This document shows, piece after piece, positions 8,398 to 17,016 of a stretch of 64,000 bases of DNA; positions within the stretch are counted from its first letter, which is position 1; every line of letters begins with the position of its first letter. The translations under genes were made by a program, and so were the position numbers. Source of the stretch: a virus; the IMG/VR virus record IMGVR_UViG_3300042502_001732, positions 79,933 to 143,932 of that record, one strand, 5' to 3'. The notes under the pieces were generated by a model, which saw nothing but the letters and a program-made list of their open reading frames with translations, searched no databases and had not been told where the DNA came from.

Positions 8398-8673
8398 TTA
8401 TGCGTTGGCTTTTGCCGCTTCCATTTCCGCGATCATCGCCTTGAGGCGTTCGATCTTGGCCGCAGTTTTGGTTTCAGCGCGTCCGTTGTGGATTGCCTTG
8501 GACTCGACCTCAAAAAGGTCAACGCCATCGGGAGTGAAGCGGTGGGACATTGCCACTTCGACAATGACGCGCAATGCTTCGCCGTCATTCTTCAACTCAA
8601 ATTCCTCTTTCAAGGATTGGATGAAGTCTTTGTCGCGGAGGGTGGGAACGATAGGATGCTGTTTATTTTTCAT
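8398..8673 (-). CDS. Unknown 91-residue protein
   Basis: N-terminal basic/mixed region (RDKDFIQSLKEEFEL) and a C-terminal coiled coil rich in Ala, Lys and Glu (AKIERLKAMIAEMEAAKANA). Own terminator downstream. Not recognised. Confidence 0.65.
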   Translation of the reverse strand: MKNKQHPIVPTLRDKDFIQSLKEEFELKNDGEALRVIVEVAMSHRFTPDGVDLFEVESKAIHNGRAETKTAAKIERLKAMIAEMEAAKANA

Positions 8674-8790
8674 AGCAAGGTCAGTGTATTCTAGTTTCTA
8701 ACTGGTCTCAACCTTTCAGGCAGGTATCATTCCATCAATCTTCTTGGCGATTGATTGCCGTTTGGTGCTGGCATCATCATAACCTAGTTT

Positions 8791-8868
8791 CTAATTAGTC
8801 ATTGCAAATTCATCAATGAATGTTTCGAGAATGTCACTAGGTGCTTCAATGCTTATTGCGATAATCAT
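8791..8868 (-). CDS. 25-residue peptide
   Basis: MIIAISIEAPSDILETFIDE... ending TN-TAG; the TAG falls inside the next class 3 element. Supported only by position and element, so tentative. Confidence 0.35.
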   Translation of the reverse strand: MIIAISIEAPSDILETFIDEFAMTN

Positions 8869-8968
8869 GCGGTTAAATTTTATTTTAGTTTTTTATTAGT
8901 CTGGTGTATTTTTTAACTTATTATGAATAGATTGTTATGGTTAAGATTCCAGATTGGAATAAAAAGAT

Positions 8969-9011
8969 TCCGCTGGAGGATAATAATAACACAAAATTAT
9001 CCTCCAGCGGA
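8969..9011. terminator. Perfect inverted repeat, likely bidirectional terminator
   Basis: 15-16 bp arms CCGCTGGAGGATAAT / ATTATCCTCCAGCGG with an 11-base loop and T-rich flanks on both strands; sits downstream of the gene ending at 9060. Confidence 0.75.
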
Positions 9012-9059
9012 TTTTACCACGATACTACACCTATAAAAAATTATATGATTTTAGGGAAA

Positions 9060-9284
9060 TTAGTCACAAAACAATCCCTTGCGTATCTTTCTTTTGCGAT
9101 TCTTTGAAGGGGTATTTGCACAAGGCTTGAGCAAGCGCATAGGATTTTTGGATTTGACTGCTGTTAAAATCCCGTGGATGAAGTATCCAAGGATTAGAAT
9201 TGTTGTGAATCCAATTGAAAACCACACATAAAATGTGATGAATGTTTCGATTGTGAAGAATGATGTTGTTAGATATTCAATCAT
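9060..9284 (-). CDS. Small membrane protein, 74 aa
   Basis: Two hydrophobic stretches (about residues 5-20 and 22-42) followed by a basic Lys/Arg tail, which would lie in the cytoplasm. Function unknown. Confidence 0.6.
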   Translation of the reverse strand: MIEYLTTSFFTIETFITFYVWFSIGFTTILILGYFIHGILTAVKSKNPMRLLKPCANTPSKNRKRKIRKGLFCD

Positions 9285-9521
9285 AATTTGATTATATAAT
9301 AAAGTTATTGATTGTCAAGAGAGTTGCATTGGTAGCCAAGGAATTAGTTATATGAAACGAACGCAAGAGATTTTCCTTGGCTACCTTTGCAAAATTATCG
9401 TATACCAGCAAGCGCATCAGCCACTATGCGTTTTATCAGACTTAATAATGTATGTAGAACTCACAAAGTTGTGATGACAAACTGATTATATTATCATCGC
9501 AACTTTATAAACATCATTTTA
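9285..9521. other. Non-coding stretch with a long inverted repeat
   Basis: No credible gene. Arms GGTAGCCAAGGAA / TTCCTTGGCTACC at 9331-9385 enclose about 30 bases. Further right, AGCCACTATGCGTTTTATCA and ACAAAGTTGTGAT recur in nearly the same order at about 16427-16480, in another non-coding stretch. Confidence 0.6.
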
Positions 9522-9686
9522 TCATTTACCAGATGAGATTACTTCGTGTGTTTTGGGATTGATCATTCTCACCAGATAGTCAATGATGAATTGAGTTGAG
9601 TCTTCTCCTATTGGATGGCTACCTAGTTGGTTGCCCATGCGATAAGTTAGATAGTTTTCGTGGATGGTAAAGACTAGATGGTTCAT
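9522..9686 (-). CDS. 54-residue protein
   Basis: MNHLVFTIHENYLTYRMGNQ ... SSGK-TGA. ATGA overlap with the upstream 101-residue gene supports translation. Not recognised. Confidence 0.55.
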   Translation of the reverse strand: MNHLVFTIHENYLTYRMGNQLGSHPIGEDSTQFIIDYLVRMINPKTHEVISSGK

Positions 9687-9988
9687 TGTTTGGAATGTTT
9701 GATGTGAAAAGCCACAAAGTCTTCTGCGAGATTATCAATTAGTTCTTCAACAAAAGCACTGGCATCATCCATTGGGTGAAGTTCAAACTTTGAAACCGCA
9801 TCCCAAACTTCGATTTGCTTTTGATCTTCCTGCTGTTCTGATGTGCTGTATTCATCAGCGAGCAAAGCGAGAGAGAGTCTTTCAGCACTCCAATCTTTGG
9901 GCCATTTGGAAAGGAAATGACCTGCGGCGATTAGGTATGCTTCGGCGTGGAGGGGATTGTTAGTGTCGAGGAGGATGTAGTCTTGCAT
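9683..9988 (-). CDS. Acidic helical protein, 101 aa
   Basis: Starts MQDYILLDTNNPLHAEAYLI; acidic, mostly helical. Linked by ATGA overlap to the next gene. Function unknown. Confidence 0.6.
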   Translation of the reverse strand: MQDYILLDTNNPLHAEAYLIAAGHFLSKWPKDWSAERLSLALLADEYSTSEQQEDQKQIEVWDAVSKFELHPMDDASAFVEELIDNLAEDFVAFHIKHSKQ

Positions 9989-9997
9989 GGCGTGAGG

Positions 9998-10216
9998 TTA
10001 GTTGTTTTGGGATTGCTTGTCAACAAGTTCTTTCGCGATTTCTTCTTTGAGGTCTTCCAGTAGATCAATGAAGTCAGAGAGTTCATCGTCCATAAGAAAC
10101 ATAGGAAGAATGCGGTCAATGATTGGTTCAGCAGGAAGCTCCCTTGTCAATTCGTAGTAACGCTTGAGTTTACAAGTATCGTGTGCGAACTCACCGATTT
10201 GTTTGATTGGTTGCAT
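9998..10216 (-). CDS. Unknown 72-residue protein
   Basis: MQPIKQIGEFAHDTCKLKRY start, acidic helical C-terminal half (DELSDFIDLLEDLKEEIAKE). It shares the opening MQPI with the next gene upstream, which suggests related leaders. Confidence 0.55.
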   Translation of the reverse strand: MQPIKQIGEFAHDTCKLKRYYELTRELPAEPIIDRILPMFLMDDELSDFIDLLEDLKEEIAKELVDKQSQNN

Positions 10217-10218
10217 GG

Positions 10219-10380
10219 TTATTGTTCGATGAGGTTATTTTGTTTACAAAACTCGGCAATTACACCATTCATCTCCGTAAGAAAGTCGGAGATCATGAGT
10301 TCCTTGTCGAATGAGACTTCGTTGCCTTCGATGCAATATAAAAGGTCAACTTGGATTGTGGGTGGATTGATTGGTTGCAT
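10219..10380 (-). CDS. Unknown 53-residue protein
   Basis: MQPINPPTIQVDLLYCIEGN ... LIEQ-TAA. Two bases from the neighbouring gene, in the same run. Not recognised. Confidence 0.55.
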   Translation of the reverse strand: MQPINPPTIQVDLLYCIEGNEVSFDKELMISDFLTEMNGVIAEFCKQNNLIEQ

Positions 10381-10385
10381 GGTGA

Positions 10386-10550
10386 TTAGTCGTCAGCGTG
10401 GTGAGTTTCCATTAGTTCAGCAAGATAGCCGCGAATTTCATCAGCGGTTTCGCTTTCTCCTCCAGAGTATTCGTTAACAAGATCGAGAGCTTGATTGGCG
10501 ATTTCCTCAAGGGCTTCAATTGTGTTTAGTAGTTTTTCGATTGTGGTCAT
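10386..10550 (-). CDS. Acidic helical protein, 54 aa
   Basis: MTTIEKLLNTIEALEEIANQ ... HHADD-TAA; predicted helical hairpin. Preceded by an ATTGAC-ATG leader and a class 3 element at 10553-10580. Unknown function. Confidence 0.55.
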   Translation of the reverse strand: MTTIEKLLNTIEALEEIANQALDLVNEYSGGESETADEIRGYLAELMETHHADD

Positions 10551-10587
10551 GTCAATAGTATAGTTTAGTTTCTTATTAGTGAAAGTG

Positions 10588-10686
10588 TGCTCCCCGCTAG
10601 GAGTCGAACCTAGGCTTCCAAGCTATCAGCAAAGCTATCCATGGTTTGCTTTGCTTTAGTGTTTGGTGTGCCAGCGCATCGGGGAG
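10588..10686 (-). tRNA. tRNA-like element, identity unresolved
   Basis: Acceptor-like stem CTCCCCG / CGGGGAG (7 bp), a good T-arm CCTAG-TTCGACT-type and a 7-bp internal hairpin GCAAAGC / GCTTTGC. The internal loop is too long for a normal anticodon arm and no CCA is encoded. A related T-arm occurs at 60243. It may be a decayed or divergent tRNA. Confidence 0.35.
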
Positions 10687-10713
10687 GTGAGCTTATTGTA
10701 AGTTAGTTTTTTA

Positions 10714-11196
10714 TTAGACGCTGGCAGGAATTTCTTCGTCCTCGTCGTATTCGACAAAGTTAAAGTTTTCTTTTGCAAACTCCGTGACATCAGCATCATC
10801 GACTTGGTTGTCGTCAATTTGACCTTCGGAGATGATAGCAGTCCCAGCAAACCAGCAACCGCTCTCAAAGTAGTCCAGCGTGAATTGATCGTTTGGAAAC
10901 ATTTCAGACAAAGCGGCAATGGCTTGAAGTGGTGGACTCCAAGCAGTCATAAAGGTTGCTTGAAAGTCTGCGATCTCGGAGATGAGTTGGTCAGCAACTT
11001 CACGCTGCTCTTCTTCGCTCAAGTCCCATTTGGTTCCCCAGTTTTCAAGTCTCCAATCATACCATCCATTGCCCTCAAGCAATTCGGGTGGCGTGGGTTT
11101 GATCTTCTCAAAAGAAAGACCATTTTCTTTTAGATAGCTTTCCAATTCTGGACTGCAATCCATGATCGACAATTTGTTTTCGCACCAGTTAGGCAT
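10714..11196 (-). CDS. Api92-like / YubB ferredoxin-like domain protein
   Basis: 160 residues. The opening MPNWCENKLSI and the later NWGTKWD and TAWSPP motifs are typical of the Api92/YubB (DUF1281) family found on phages and plasmids. Function not established. It precedes a run of small genes with class 3 elements on both sides. Confidence 0.75.
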   Translation of the reverse strand: MPNWCENKLSIMDCSPELESYLKENGLSFEKIKPTPPELLEGNGWYDWRLENWGTKWDLSEEEQREVADQLISEIADFQATFMTAWSPPLQAIAALSEMFPNDQFTLDYFESGCWFAGTAIISEGQIDDNQVDDADVTEFAKENFNFVEYDEDEEIPASV

Positions 11197-11221
11197 AGTA
11201 GTAGTATAGTTTAGTTTCTTA

Positions 11222-11470
11222 TTAGTTGATCTTCATCAAAGAAAGAAGTTTCAATGTGATTGGCTTTTCAGCAACATGGAAGAAGAAACCATATTCCAAA
11301 ACCTCAATGTCGCCATCGACTTCGGCAAGAGAAATATAGTCATCGCCGTGATTATCAGCAACGAATGGGCCTTCGTCATCATAGCCGATAAAGTAAAGCG
11401 TATCGTTTAGATCGACAGCATAAGCGTCACCAAGTTCTTCGTGTAGTTGTTCAAGTGTGGTTGTTTGCAT
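11222..11470 (-). CDS. Unknown 82-residue protein
   Basis: Acidic beta-rich protein with repeated YDDEGPF / GDDYISLAE turns. Not recognised. A class 3 element of the TATAGTTTAGTTTCTTATTA form lies on each side. Confidence 0.6.
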   Translation of the reverse strand: MQTTTLEQLHEELGDAYAVDLNDTLYFIGYDDEGPFVADNHGDDYISLAEVDGDIEVLEYGFFFHVAEKPITLKLLSLMKIN

Positions 11471-11487
11471 GTTGTTAGTAGTATAGT

Positions 11488-11583
11488 TTAGTTTCTTATT
11501 AGTGTATGGGAGTATCTCAAGTCTTCTTCGCTGTTGAAGGTGATGAAGTATTCAATTTCGGTCATATTAGGGTAGTTTGACAT
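11488..11583 (-). pseudogene. Truncated copy of the 66-residue gene at 17509
   Basis: From MSNYPNMTEIEYFITFNSEE the frame matches MTEMEYFITFNSEED of the protein at 17509-17709 and then stops after about ten unrelated residues. The rest of the domain is missing, so this is a truncated paralogue and perhaps not functional. Confidence 0.5.
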
Positions 11584-11605
11584 GGTATTAGTGGTGGTAT
11601 TTGTA

Positions 11606-11785
11606 TTAGAGGAGATTGTGATCAATGTAGTCTTGAATGGATGGAATGCTTTCCATGTATTGCTGCAGATCAGCAATAATATCATCTAGATTCTCGCGGT
11701 TGTGAGTGTGGGGGCAACCAAGGTTGTTGTTGACAAGCTTGAGGATTTGCTCTGCGATTTCTTCGTGGGTTGGGTAGTGTTTCAT
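11606..11785 (-). CDS. Unknown 59-residue protein
   Basis: MKHYPTHEEIAEQILKLVNN ... IDHNLL-TAA, helical. Its start is preceded by CCATATAAGCAACAAT, the same leader as the early promoter module, but without a clear TATAAT. Confidence 0.55.
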   Translation of the reverse strand: MKHYPTHEEIAEQILKLVNNNLGCPHTHNRENLDDIIADLQQYMESIPSIQDYIDHNLL

Positions 11786-11830
11786 ATTGTTGCTTATATG
11801 GCTTTAGTGTAGGTTAGGAGTTGGGGTTAG

Positions 11831-12019
11831 TCAAATTTTTTCTGCATCCAAGTCGATGCCGTCATAGTCAACCCAGAAAGATCCTTCGATGTAGGAGCTT
11901 TCTTTGGGCAAAGGTCTTTCATCTTGTTCCGCGAGTTCAATCGCATCTTGCAATGATTCAGCTTCAATTTCCATGTATCCGTAAGATTCCCAGACACAGG
12001 GGATTTTGTATGTTTTCAT
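11831..12019 (-). CDS. Small acidic protein, 62 aa
   Basis: Contains IEAESLQDAIELAEQDE, a pattern common in small phage proteins with a beta-beta-alpha fold. Function unknown. Confidence 0.6.
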   Translation of the reverse strand: MKTYKIPCVWESYGYMEIEAESLQDAIELAEQDERPLPKESSYIEGSFWVDYDGIDLDAEKI

Positions 12020-12047
12020 GTTGTTAGTAGTATAGTTTAGTTTCTTA

Positions 12048-12188
12048 TTAGTCTACGAGAAACCTGCGCTTCCATTGTGATTCTTGCACTTGTTTATCAA
12101 GCCAAGATTGTTGTTGAAAGATGCGGATTCCATACACAGGTTTTTGTTTTGTAAAAAACAATGATATGATTTGGTCGAGTAGCTTCAT
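12048..12188 (-). CDS. 46-residue basic protein
   Basis: MKLLDQIISLFFTKQKPVYG ... RRFLVD-TAA. Its TAA lies in the class 3 element for the next gene. Not recognised. Confidence 0.5.
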   Translation of the reverse strand: MKLLDQIISLFFTKQKPVYGIRIFQQQSWLDKQVQESQWKRRFLVD

Positions 12189-12216
12189 GTTGTTATGATA
12201 GTTTAGTTTTTTATTA

Positions 12217-12567
12217 TTACCTTGCATTTAGAGCATACACAAGTCGGTTGTTAATAATGACACCATCGGCTTTGTCAATATACTTTGTTCCATCAAAGAA
12301 TCTTTCTTTTAGATATGGATTGTATCCTACGATTTGGTATTGATGTTGAGTGGGATCAAGTTCATTGGTAGGTTCTCCAATAATAAATGCGTGGACATTT
12401 TTCCTCTTTTGTTGCAACACTCTTTGTCTTCCTGCTTCACTCACCTTGAATGAAACATTCTTGAGATGTATTGCATCAACATGACGCATGACTTTCCACA
12501 CGCCATTGACTTTCTCTTGAACACTCAAGCGTTTTTTATGTAGATTGTAGTAGACGCGAACATTCAT
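12217..12567 (-). CDS. Unknown 116-residue phage protein
   Basis: Basic, opens MNVRVYYNLHKKRLSVQEKV, with a C-terminal KYIDKADGVIINNRLVYAL. Proteins like this occur in T4-like phages but the role is unknown. The next gene upstream lies 4 bases away. Confidence 0.65.
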   Translation of the reverse strand: MNVRVYYNLHKKRLSVQEKVNGVWKVMRHVDAIHLKNVSFKVSEAGRQRVLQQKRKNVHAFIIGEPTNELDPTQHQYQIVGYNPYLKERFFDGTKYIDKADGVIINNRLVYALNAR

Positions 12568-12571
12568 AAGT

Positions 12572-12754
12572 TTATTGAGCTAGTTTTTGAAGGGCTTCAA
12601 GACAATCAAGGCGGGTCTTTTTTCCCGTGATTGCTTTGGCAGTTTTGAATACGAGATTGCGACTATGCCGCATTCCCATGATTTCAAGTTTCAATCCGCT
12701 GATAAGGACACGCAAGCGGTATCCATCAATTTGTTCTTTAGTAGTTAGTATCAT
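12572..12754 (-). CDS. Small basic protein, 60 aa
   Basis: Helical and basic, with RHSRNLVFKTAKAITGKKTR. Preceded by GAGGTCGCT-ATG, one of the few plausible Shine-Dalgarno sites here, and by a class 3 element. Confidence 0.55.
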   Translation of the reverse strand: MILTTKEQIDGYRLRVLISGLKLEIMGMRHSRNLVFKTAKAITGKKTRLDCLEALQKLAQ

Positions 12755-12834
12755 AGCGACCTCAGTATATTCTAGTTTTTTATTATTAAAATAAGGGCAG
12801 TTTTATGTCATACCCAGGACATTGCTACTACTAC

Positions 12835-13338
12835 TTATGAAAGTTCCTCATAATCCTCTGTGCCAAGGATATTGTTAGATTTTACGGTGAAACATTCGGG
12901 GCGATTTTCTTCTGGATTCAGTAGCTTTTTGCGCTCGCTTTCAGTAAGAAACTCAGCGAATGTTCCTTTATCGACCACTTGCCCATCGACATAATAAGTC
13001 GAAGATGGAAAGTGATTGTTGCCAGTTGAAGGATAAAGCCTGATATATTCAGCATCTTTATGCTCAATAACATAGGGAAATTGTTTCCAATTACCCCATG
13101 GCAGACTTTGCACTTCCCCACGCTCGCCATTTTCAATGGCATCTTTGACGCTGGAAAGGTTAGCAAAGTTCACGCCAGCACGAACAACAGCACTTGTCAC
13201 TTTTTCAAGAATGACATTCTTATGAGCGGCGGCGGGTTTGGGATTGCTTTTCCAATAGGCTTTTACAAAAGAACCTTTCGTGTTGAGGATCTTATTGATA
13301 ACTTCAGTTGCGGTTAGTGATGCAGTATGTGTATTCAT
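12835..13338 (-). CDS. Unknown 167-residue protein
   Basis: N-terminal helical part and C-terminal mixed part ending GTEDYEELS; no recognised motif. Start preceded by AAGGTCGCT-ATG and a class 3 element ending TAGATTATATT. Confidence 0.65.
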   Translation of the reverse strand: MNTHTASLTATEVINKILNTKGSFVKAYWKSNPKPAAAHKNVILEKVTSAVVRAGVNFANLSSVKDAIENGERGEVQSLPWGNWKQFPYVIEHKDAEYIRLYPSTGNNHFPSSTYYVDGQVVDKGTFAEFLTESERKKLLNPEENRPECFTVKSNNILGTEDYEELS

Positions 13339-13443
13339 AGCGACCTTAATATAATCTAGTTTCTTATTAGTGACAGTGTATTGGGGTTTGGTAACGAAAC
13401 AGATTTCATTACCAAAACCAATATATTCTAGTTTTTTATTAGT

Positions 13444-14961
13444 TTATTCAGCTTCTTTATTGCCACGAGTCGGGCAATCGGTGATATGAACAAGTTTGTT
13501 CTTTGCTCGCGTGATGGCAACATATGAGAGATTCTTTTCTTGTTCTTTCATCCAATCCAAAACCGCATACTTACTTGGTTGAAATTGACTCATACCAAGG
13601 ATATAACAGTTGTCAAATTCCAATCCTTTTGACTTGTGAATGCTTGACAGTGTGACTACATTCGGCTTTTTATAGTCGTCATTATCACTGAACATATCAC
13701 TGATAAGTTTTTGAAGAGATGCAACATCATGCTTGCCGAGGGTTTGGCATCGCTCAATGAGAATCATCATTGTATCAAATTTGTCTTCAAGCAGTGCAAG
13801 TTTTGCTTTACTAGCCTTTTCGCTTTCACGATCAAAATGCTTTTGAAGTCGAAGTGTAAACGTTGCCAAGTCTTTTACTTTCCACTTGCGAGTGAGTGTA
13901 ATAAGGTTTTGACCAATGTCTTTTCCTTCGATTCTACAACCAATGCCTTCACGAATAAGCGCAAACGCAAGAGCAACAAGCGGGGAATTATTGCGACATA
14001 TGATACCATCATTTTTATTAAGGTTTAATGACGGTGTAGATTTTACAAATTCATCATACTTAATTGAAGATATTTCCCCGTCGTTGTTATTTTCAAATGC
14101 TTCAATGTCTGCTACATATTCTTTAGCAGCGGTGATAATATTCTTTCCGCAGCGATAGCAAACACTCAGCGGAAGTTCAACAGCGTCAAACATAGTTTTG
14201 ATGAGTTCCATGCTATTGTTTTCAGCACCAGTAAACCCATAGATAGCTTGATTTGGATCACCAATAGCAATCAATCTACCACCTGGCTTAAGCATTTTCT
14301 TGAGCAAAAGCTTTCTACAAACATTGGTATCTTGTGCTTCATCAACAATAATCCAATCATATTGTATCATATCAACATCAAAAAGCAATGGGAAATAAAG
14401 CATATCACTGAAATCAATGCTTTTGACATCACGGTTATTAAGATCCAGTACCTTTTGGCATACATCAATAATCGTTTCCAAGCTCACATCAGCATCAATA
14501 TCAATATCATTATGCTGAATAATATTGACCCAAGCATTGATATCATCAACAGTGTTGCAACCAGAAACACCAAAACCGTATTCTTTTGCAAAGCGAACCA
14601 TATCCATGATTGCTTTACGACACTTCATAAGTTCCCCTTCTTGAGTGAAATACTCAACAAAGTTATAAACCTTGGAGTTATTAACACTCATTTTGCCTTT
14701 TGCTTTGGCAAGACTTTTCAATGATTCACTATGAAAAGTAGCAGCACTTGCATTGGGATAACCCATAGTAACAAGACGATTTTGCAATTCAGTTGCAATT
14801 TTCTTGTTGAAAGCAAGCATCAAAACATCACCGCTCATACGATCAACAGCATTGATAGCAGTAGTAGTTTTACCACTTCCCGCTTTAGCATTGACAATCG
14901 CATTGCCAGTTCCTTCAGATACCCATTTATATATATTTTCTTGATAAGTAGATGCAAACAT
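13444..14961 (-). CDS. UvrD/Rep-type superfamily 1 DNA helicase
   Basis: 505 residues with the ordered SF1A motifs: Walker A KAGSGKTT (about residue 27), DWIIVDEAQD (motif II), GDPNQAIYGFTGA (motif III), YRCGKNI (motif IV), TLSSIHKSKGLEF (motif V) and YVAITRAKNKLV (motif VI). It is shorter than cellular UvrD (about 720), as is common for phage helicases. It should unwind DNA 3' to 5' in replication, recombination or repair. Two class 3 elements in tandem lie directly upstream. Confidence 0.92.
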   Translation of the reverse strand: MFASTYQENIYKWVSEGTGNAIVNAKAGSGKTTTAINAVDRMSGDVLMLAFNKKIATELQNRLVTMGYPNASAATFHSESLKSLAKAKGKMSVNNSKVYNFVEYFTQEGELMKCRKAIMDMVRFAKEYGFGVSGCNTVDDINAWVNIIQHNDIDIDADVSLETIIDVCQKVLDLNNRDVKSIDFSDMLYFPLLFDVDMIQYDWIIVDEAQDTNVCRKLLLKKMLKPGGRLIAIGDPNQAIYGFTGAENNSMELIKTMFDAVELPLSVCYRCGKNIITAAKEYVADIEAFENNNDGEISSIKYDEFVKSTPSLNLNKNDGIICRNNSPLVALAFALIREGIGCRIEGKDIGQNLITLTRKWKVKDLATFTLRLQKHFDRESEKASKAKLALLEDKFDTMMILIERCQTLGKHDVASLQKLISDMFSDNDDYKKPNVVTLSSIHKSKGLEFDNCYILGMSQFQPSKYAVLDWMKEQEKNLSYVAITRAKNKLVHITDCPTRGNKEAE

Positions 14962-14969
14962 GTGACAGC

Positions 14970-15020
14970 AGTATATTCTAGTTTTTTAGTAGTCTTTTTT
15001 CTACAATTCTAGTTTTTTAG
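14970..15020 (-). promoter_or_regulatory. Tandem pair of class 3 AT-rich elements
   Basis: Two copies of ACTACTAAAAAACTAGAAT-type sequence, 33 bases apart, between the GP88-like gene and the helicase gene. The element normally precedes a start codon by about 10-25 bases on the minus strand. A tandem pair before the largest gene of the block fits a promoter or other dosage signal. Confidence 0.5.
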
Positions 15021-15029
15021 TAGTGGATA

Positions 15030-15728
15030 TTACTCTGGATTCACAACAAATCCCGTATCATCTTTCTTGGCTTTGCCTTTATCAACAAGACCAACAACAC
15101 AATTACTAGGATCAAGAAAGCGAAGATCATTGGTATCACCATCAACAACAACCTTATTCTTGTAAGTAGCAGGAAGTTTTTTGCGAAAAACAACAGCAAC
15201 ATTGCCACCCATACTCATAATAAGATCAGTATGAGATTCATTGCTTTCACTACGAGAGAAAGTAAGATGATAATTCTTTGGAAAATTACCATTAACAAAC
15301 TCAATCATACGCTTTACATTCTTGGTATAATCATAAAATACAACATCGGGAAAGTGTTGCATCATATTCTTGCCTTGAAACAAGACATTTTCCCAAGGAA
15401 TATCACTTGTAAGATTGAATCTAAAGCAAGGAATCATATCATTCTTCTTTGCTTTTTTAACAGCACTTTGAATTTCTTTATACAATTTAAGCAAGAAATC
15501 TTGTTTATCATTAAAGAAATACTTGGTTTTATTGATACGAGATTGTTGAACATTTGAATAAACACCCATGCCAGCGGTATTAAGACAAGCAGCCGCACAA
15601 CCTATTGATGCAAATTGACAAGTGTTATAACCAGACAATTTAGCAGGAGCTAAATGAATACCATTTGAATAATAACCAAATGATTCACCTTTTTTGATTT
15701 TTGTATTTGCAGTAGTGAGTAGTTTCAT
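15030..15728 (-). CDS. GP88-like phage protein
   Basis: 232 residues; the opening (TTANTKIKKGESFGYYSNGI HLAPAK, then FASIGCAAACLNTAGMG) and FNLTSDIPWE match the gene product 88 family found in mycobacteriophages and many other phages. The four Cys near residues 38-50 may hold a cofactor. The role is unknown. A class 3 element with GTCGCT-ATG precedes it. Confidence 0.75.
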   Translation of the reverse strand: MKLLTTANTKIKKGESFGYYSNGIHLAPAKLSGYNTCQFASIGCAAACLNTAGMGVYSNVQQSRINKTKYFFNDKQDFLLKLYKEIQSAVKKAKKNDMIPCFRFNLTSDIPWENVLFQGKNMMQHFPDVVFYDYTKNVKRMIEFVNGNFPKNYHLTFSRSESNESHTDLIMSMGGNVAVVFRKKLPATYKNKVVVDGDTNDLRFLDPSNCVVGLVDKGKAKKDDTGFVVNPE

Positions 15729-15767
15729 AGCGACAACAATATAATCTAGTTTTTTATTAGTTTCGAT

Positions 15768-15830
15768 TCAATCGTGATGATGAATATCAATAAAACAATA
15801 TGATGATTTATTGATATTGATTTCAATCAT
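15768..15830 (-). CDS. Possible 20-residue peptide between class 3 elements
   Basis: MIEININKSSYCFIDIHHHD-TGA, placed after an element at 15845 and before the one at 15743. Only the position supports it. Confidence 0.25.
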   Translation of the reverse strand: MIEININKSSYCFIDIHHHD

Positions 15831-15842
15831 GCGAAATCATTA

Positions 15843-15935
15843 TGATCTAGTTTCTTATTAGTTTTTATATCTTTTTCTATATTGATATATAAACTTATAT
15901 CTTCAACTATGATAATCTAGTTTTTTATTAGTCTT
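15843..15935 (-). promoter_or_regulatory. Two further class 3 elements, the outer one without a gene
   Basis: Copies at about 15843-15865 and 15908-15932. No ATG-started frame follows the outer one, so the element can exist without an adjacent gene; this argues against it being only a ribosome-binding leader. Confidence 0.45.
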
Positions 15936-16523
15936 TTTATCCTTTCTACTATCTGTTTATCTTTGTTTTATTTTTTTAATTATTATTGTCTTTATCATTG
16001 ATAAAATTTGCTATATCATTATTAGTTACGCTACGCGACATGTTTTATTCCGTAACTCATTGATAATCAATGATTTTGTTTTTTTGGATACAGATCGTTG
16101 GATATATATTATATTGTGTTTATCTGGCGTATTTTGTTGATATATATCGTGTGTGTATCTGTGTGTGCTTGTGTGTATCTATGTGTATTTTGATACATTT
16201 TATGCGTATTTTGATATTGTTTTAGTATATTTTGGTGTATTTATACGCTATTTTTGTTTGTTTTTGATCCTCATTTCCTTTATGAGTTGATCGTATTCCC
16301 CGCTTCTGTATTGTTTTAAGATGATATCCACTGCAATGCAACAGGCTTTAAAATTATTTTTTTGGGTATTGTTTGATTGTTTCATGTGTGTGTTGTTGTT
16401 ATTGTGTGTATGCTTATTCACTAGCCATTATGCGTTTTATCAAATTTACATGTTTATATCAGATAAACAAAGTTGTGATATTTACAAAGTTATAATGGTG
16501 ACATTATTGTATTGATACCAATG
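15936..16523. other. Non-coding, strongly T/G-rich region, candidate origin or regulatory region
   Basis: No credible gene on either strand. The plus strand is very poor in C and carries imperfect repeats such as GTGTGTATCTGTGTGTGC, GTGTATCTATGTGTATTTTG and TGCGTATTTTGATA. The right end holds AGCCATTATGCGTTTTATCA and ACAAAGTTGTGAT, also found at about 9417-9475. The skew and repeats fit a replication origin, but that is inference. Confidence 0.5.
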
Positions 16524-16709
16524 TCAATGAACTGATATGTTATTGTCTATTTTTATTTTAGAATTTGGAAAAGTCCAACACTCTTTTGTATCGTTTATAA
16601 AACAAACCCAGTGTAAGTCATGTTCTTGGGAATAATCAATTACCAGATGTGCATATCCTTTTCCTTTGGGTGTTGTTACTGGTATTGTTGGGTTTAATTG
16701 TAATATCAT
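16524..16709 (-). CDS. Unknown 61-residue protein
   Basis: MILQLNPTIPVTTPKGKGYA ... KIDNNISVH. Mixed beta-rich composition; not recognised. Confidence 0.45.
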   Translation of the reverse strand: MILQLNPTIPVTTPKGKGYAHLVIDYSQEHDLHWVCFINDTKECWTFPNSKIKIDNNISVH

Positions 16710-16724
16710 AAGTTACATTTGTTT

Positions 16725-16988
16725 TTATAATTTATATTTGAATGTCTTACCATCTATGATATTGTCTTGTACCAATATATCAAGTGCCAAGGATTTATCT
16801 AGGATTTCGTAGGGATTATCTTTTGATTCCAACAACATATTGTTTCCTATCTTGTCGTTGATTACAGGATGGATTGTTATGTTTTGTATGTTTATTGTTT
16901 TGTCTTGCAGTAATGTGAACGTTATGTGTGCTAGATGAACATCTGCGTCTTCTTCGCTGGTTATCAATGATCGATGAATGTACTGCAT
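16725..16988 (-). CDS. Unknown 87-residue protein
   Basis: Mixed alpha/beta, no motif. Part of a run of five small genes separated by short leaders containing TTGTATCA-type sequence instead of the class 3 element. Confidence 0.5.
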   Translation of the reverse strand: MQYIHRSLITSEEDADVHLAHITFTLLQDKTINIQNITIHPVINDKIGNNMLLESKDNPYEILDKSLALDILVQDNIIDGKTFKYKL

Positions 16989-17016
16989 ATTTGATGTTTT
17001 GTTGTATCAAAGTTTG

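Noticed and set aside
13711-14724. Three rightward frames of 80-158 codons opposite the helicase
   Set aside because: The helicase has complete motifs on the other strand; the rightward frames have no recognisable features.
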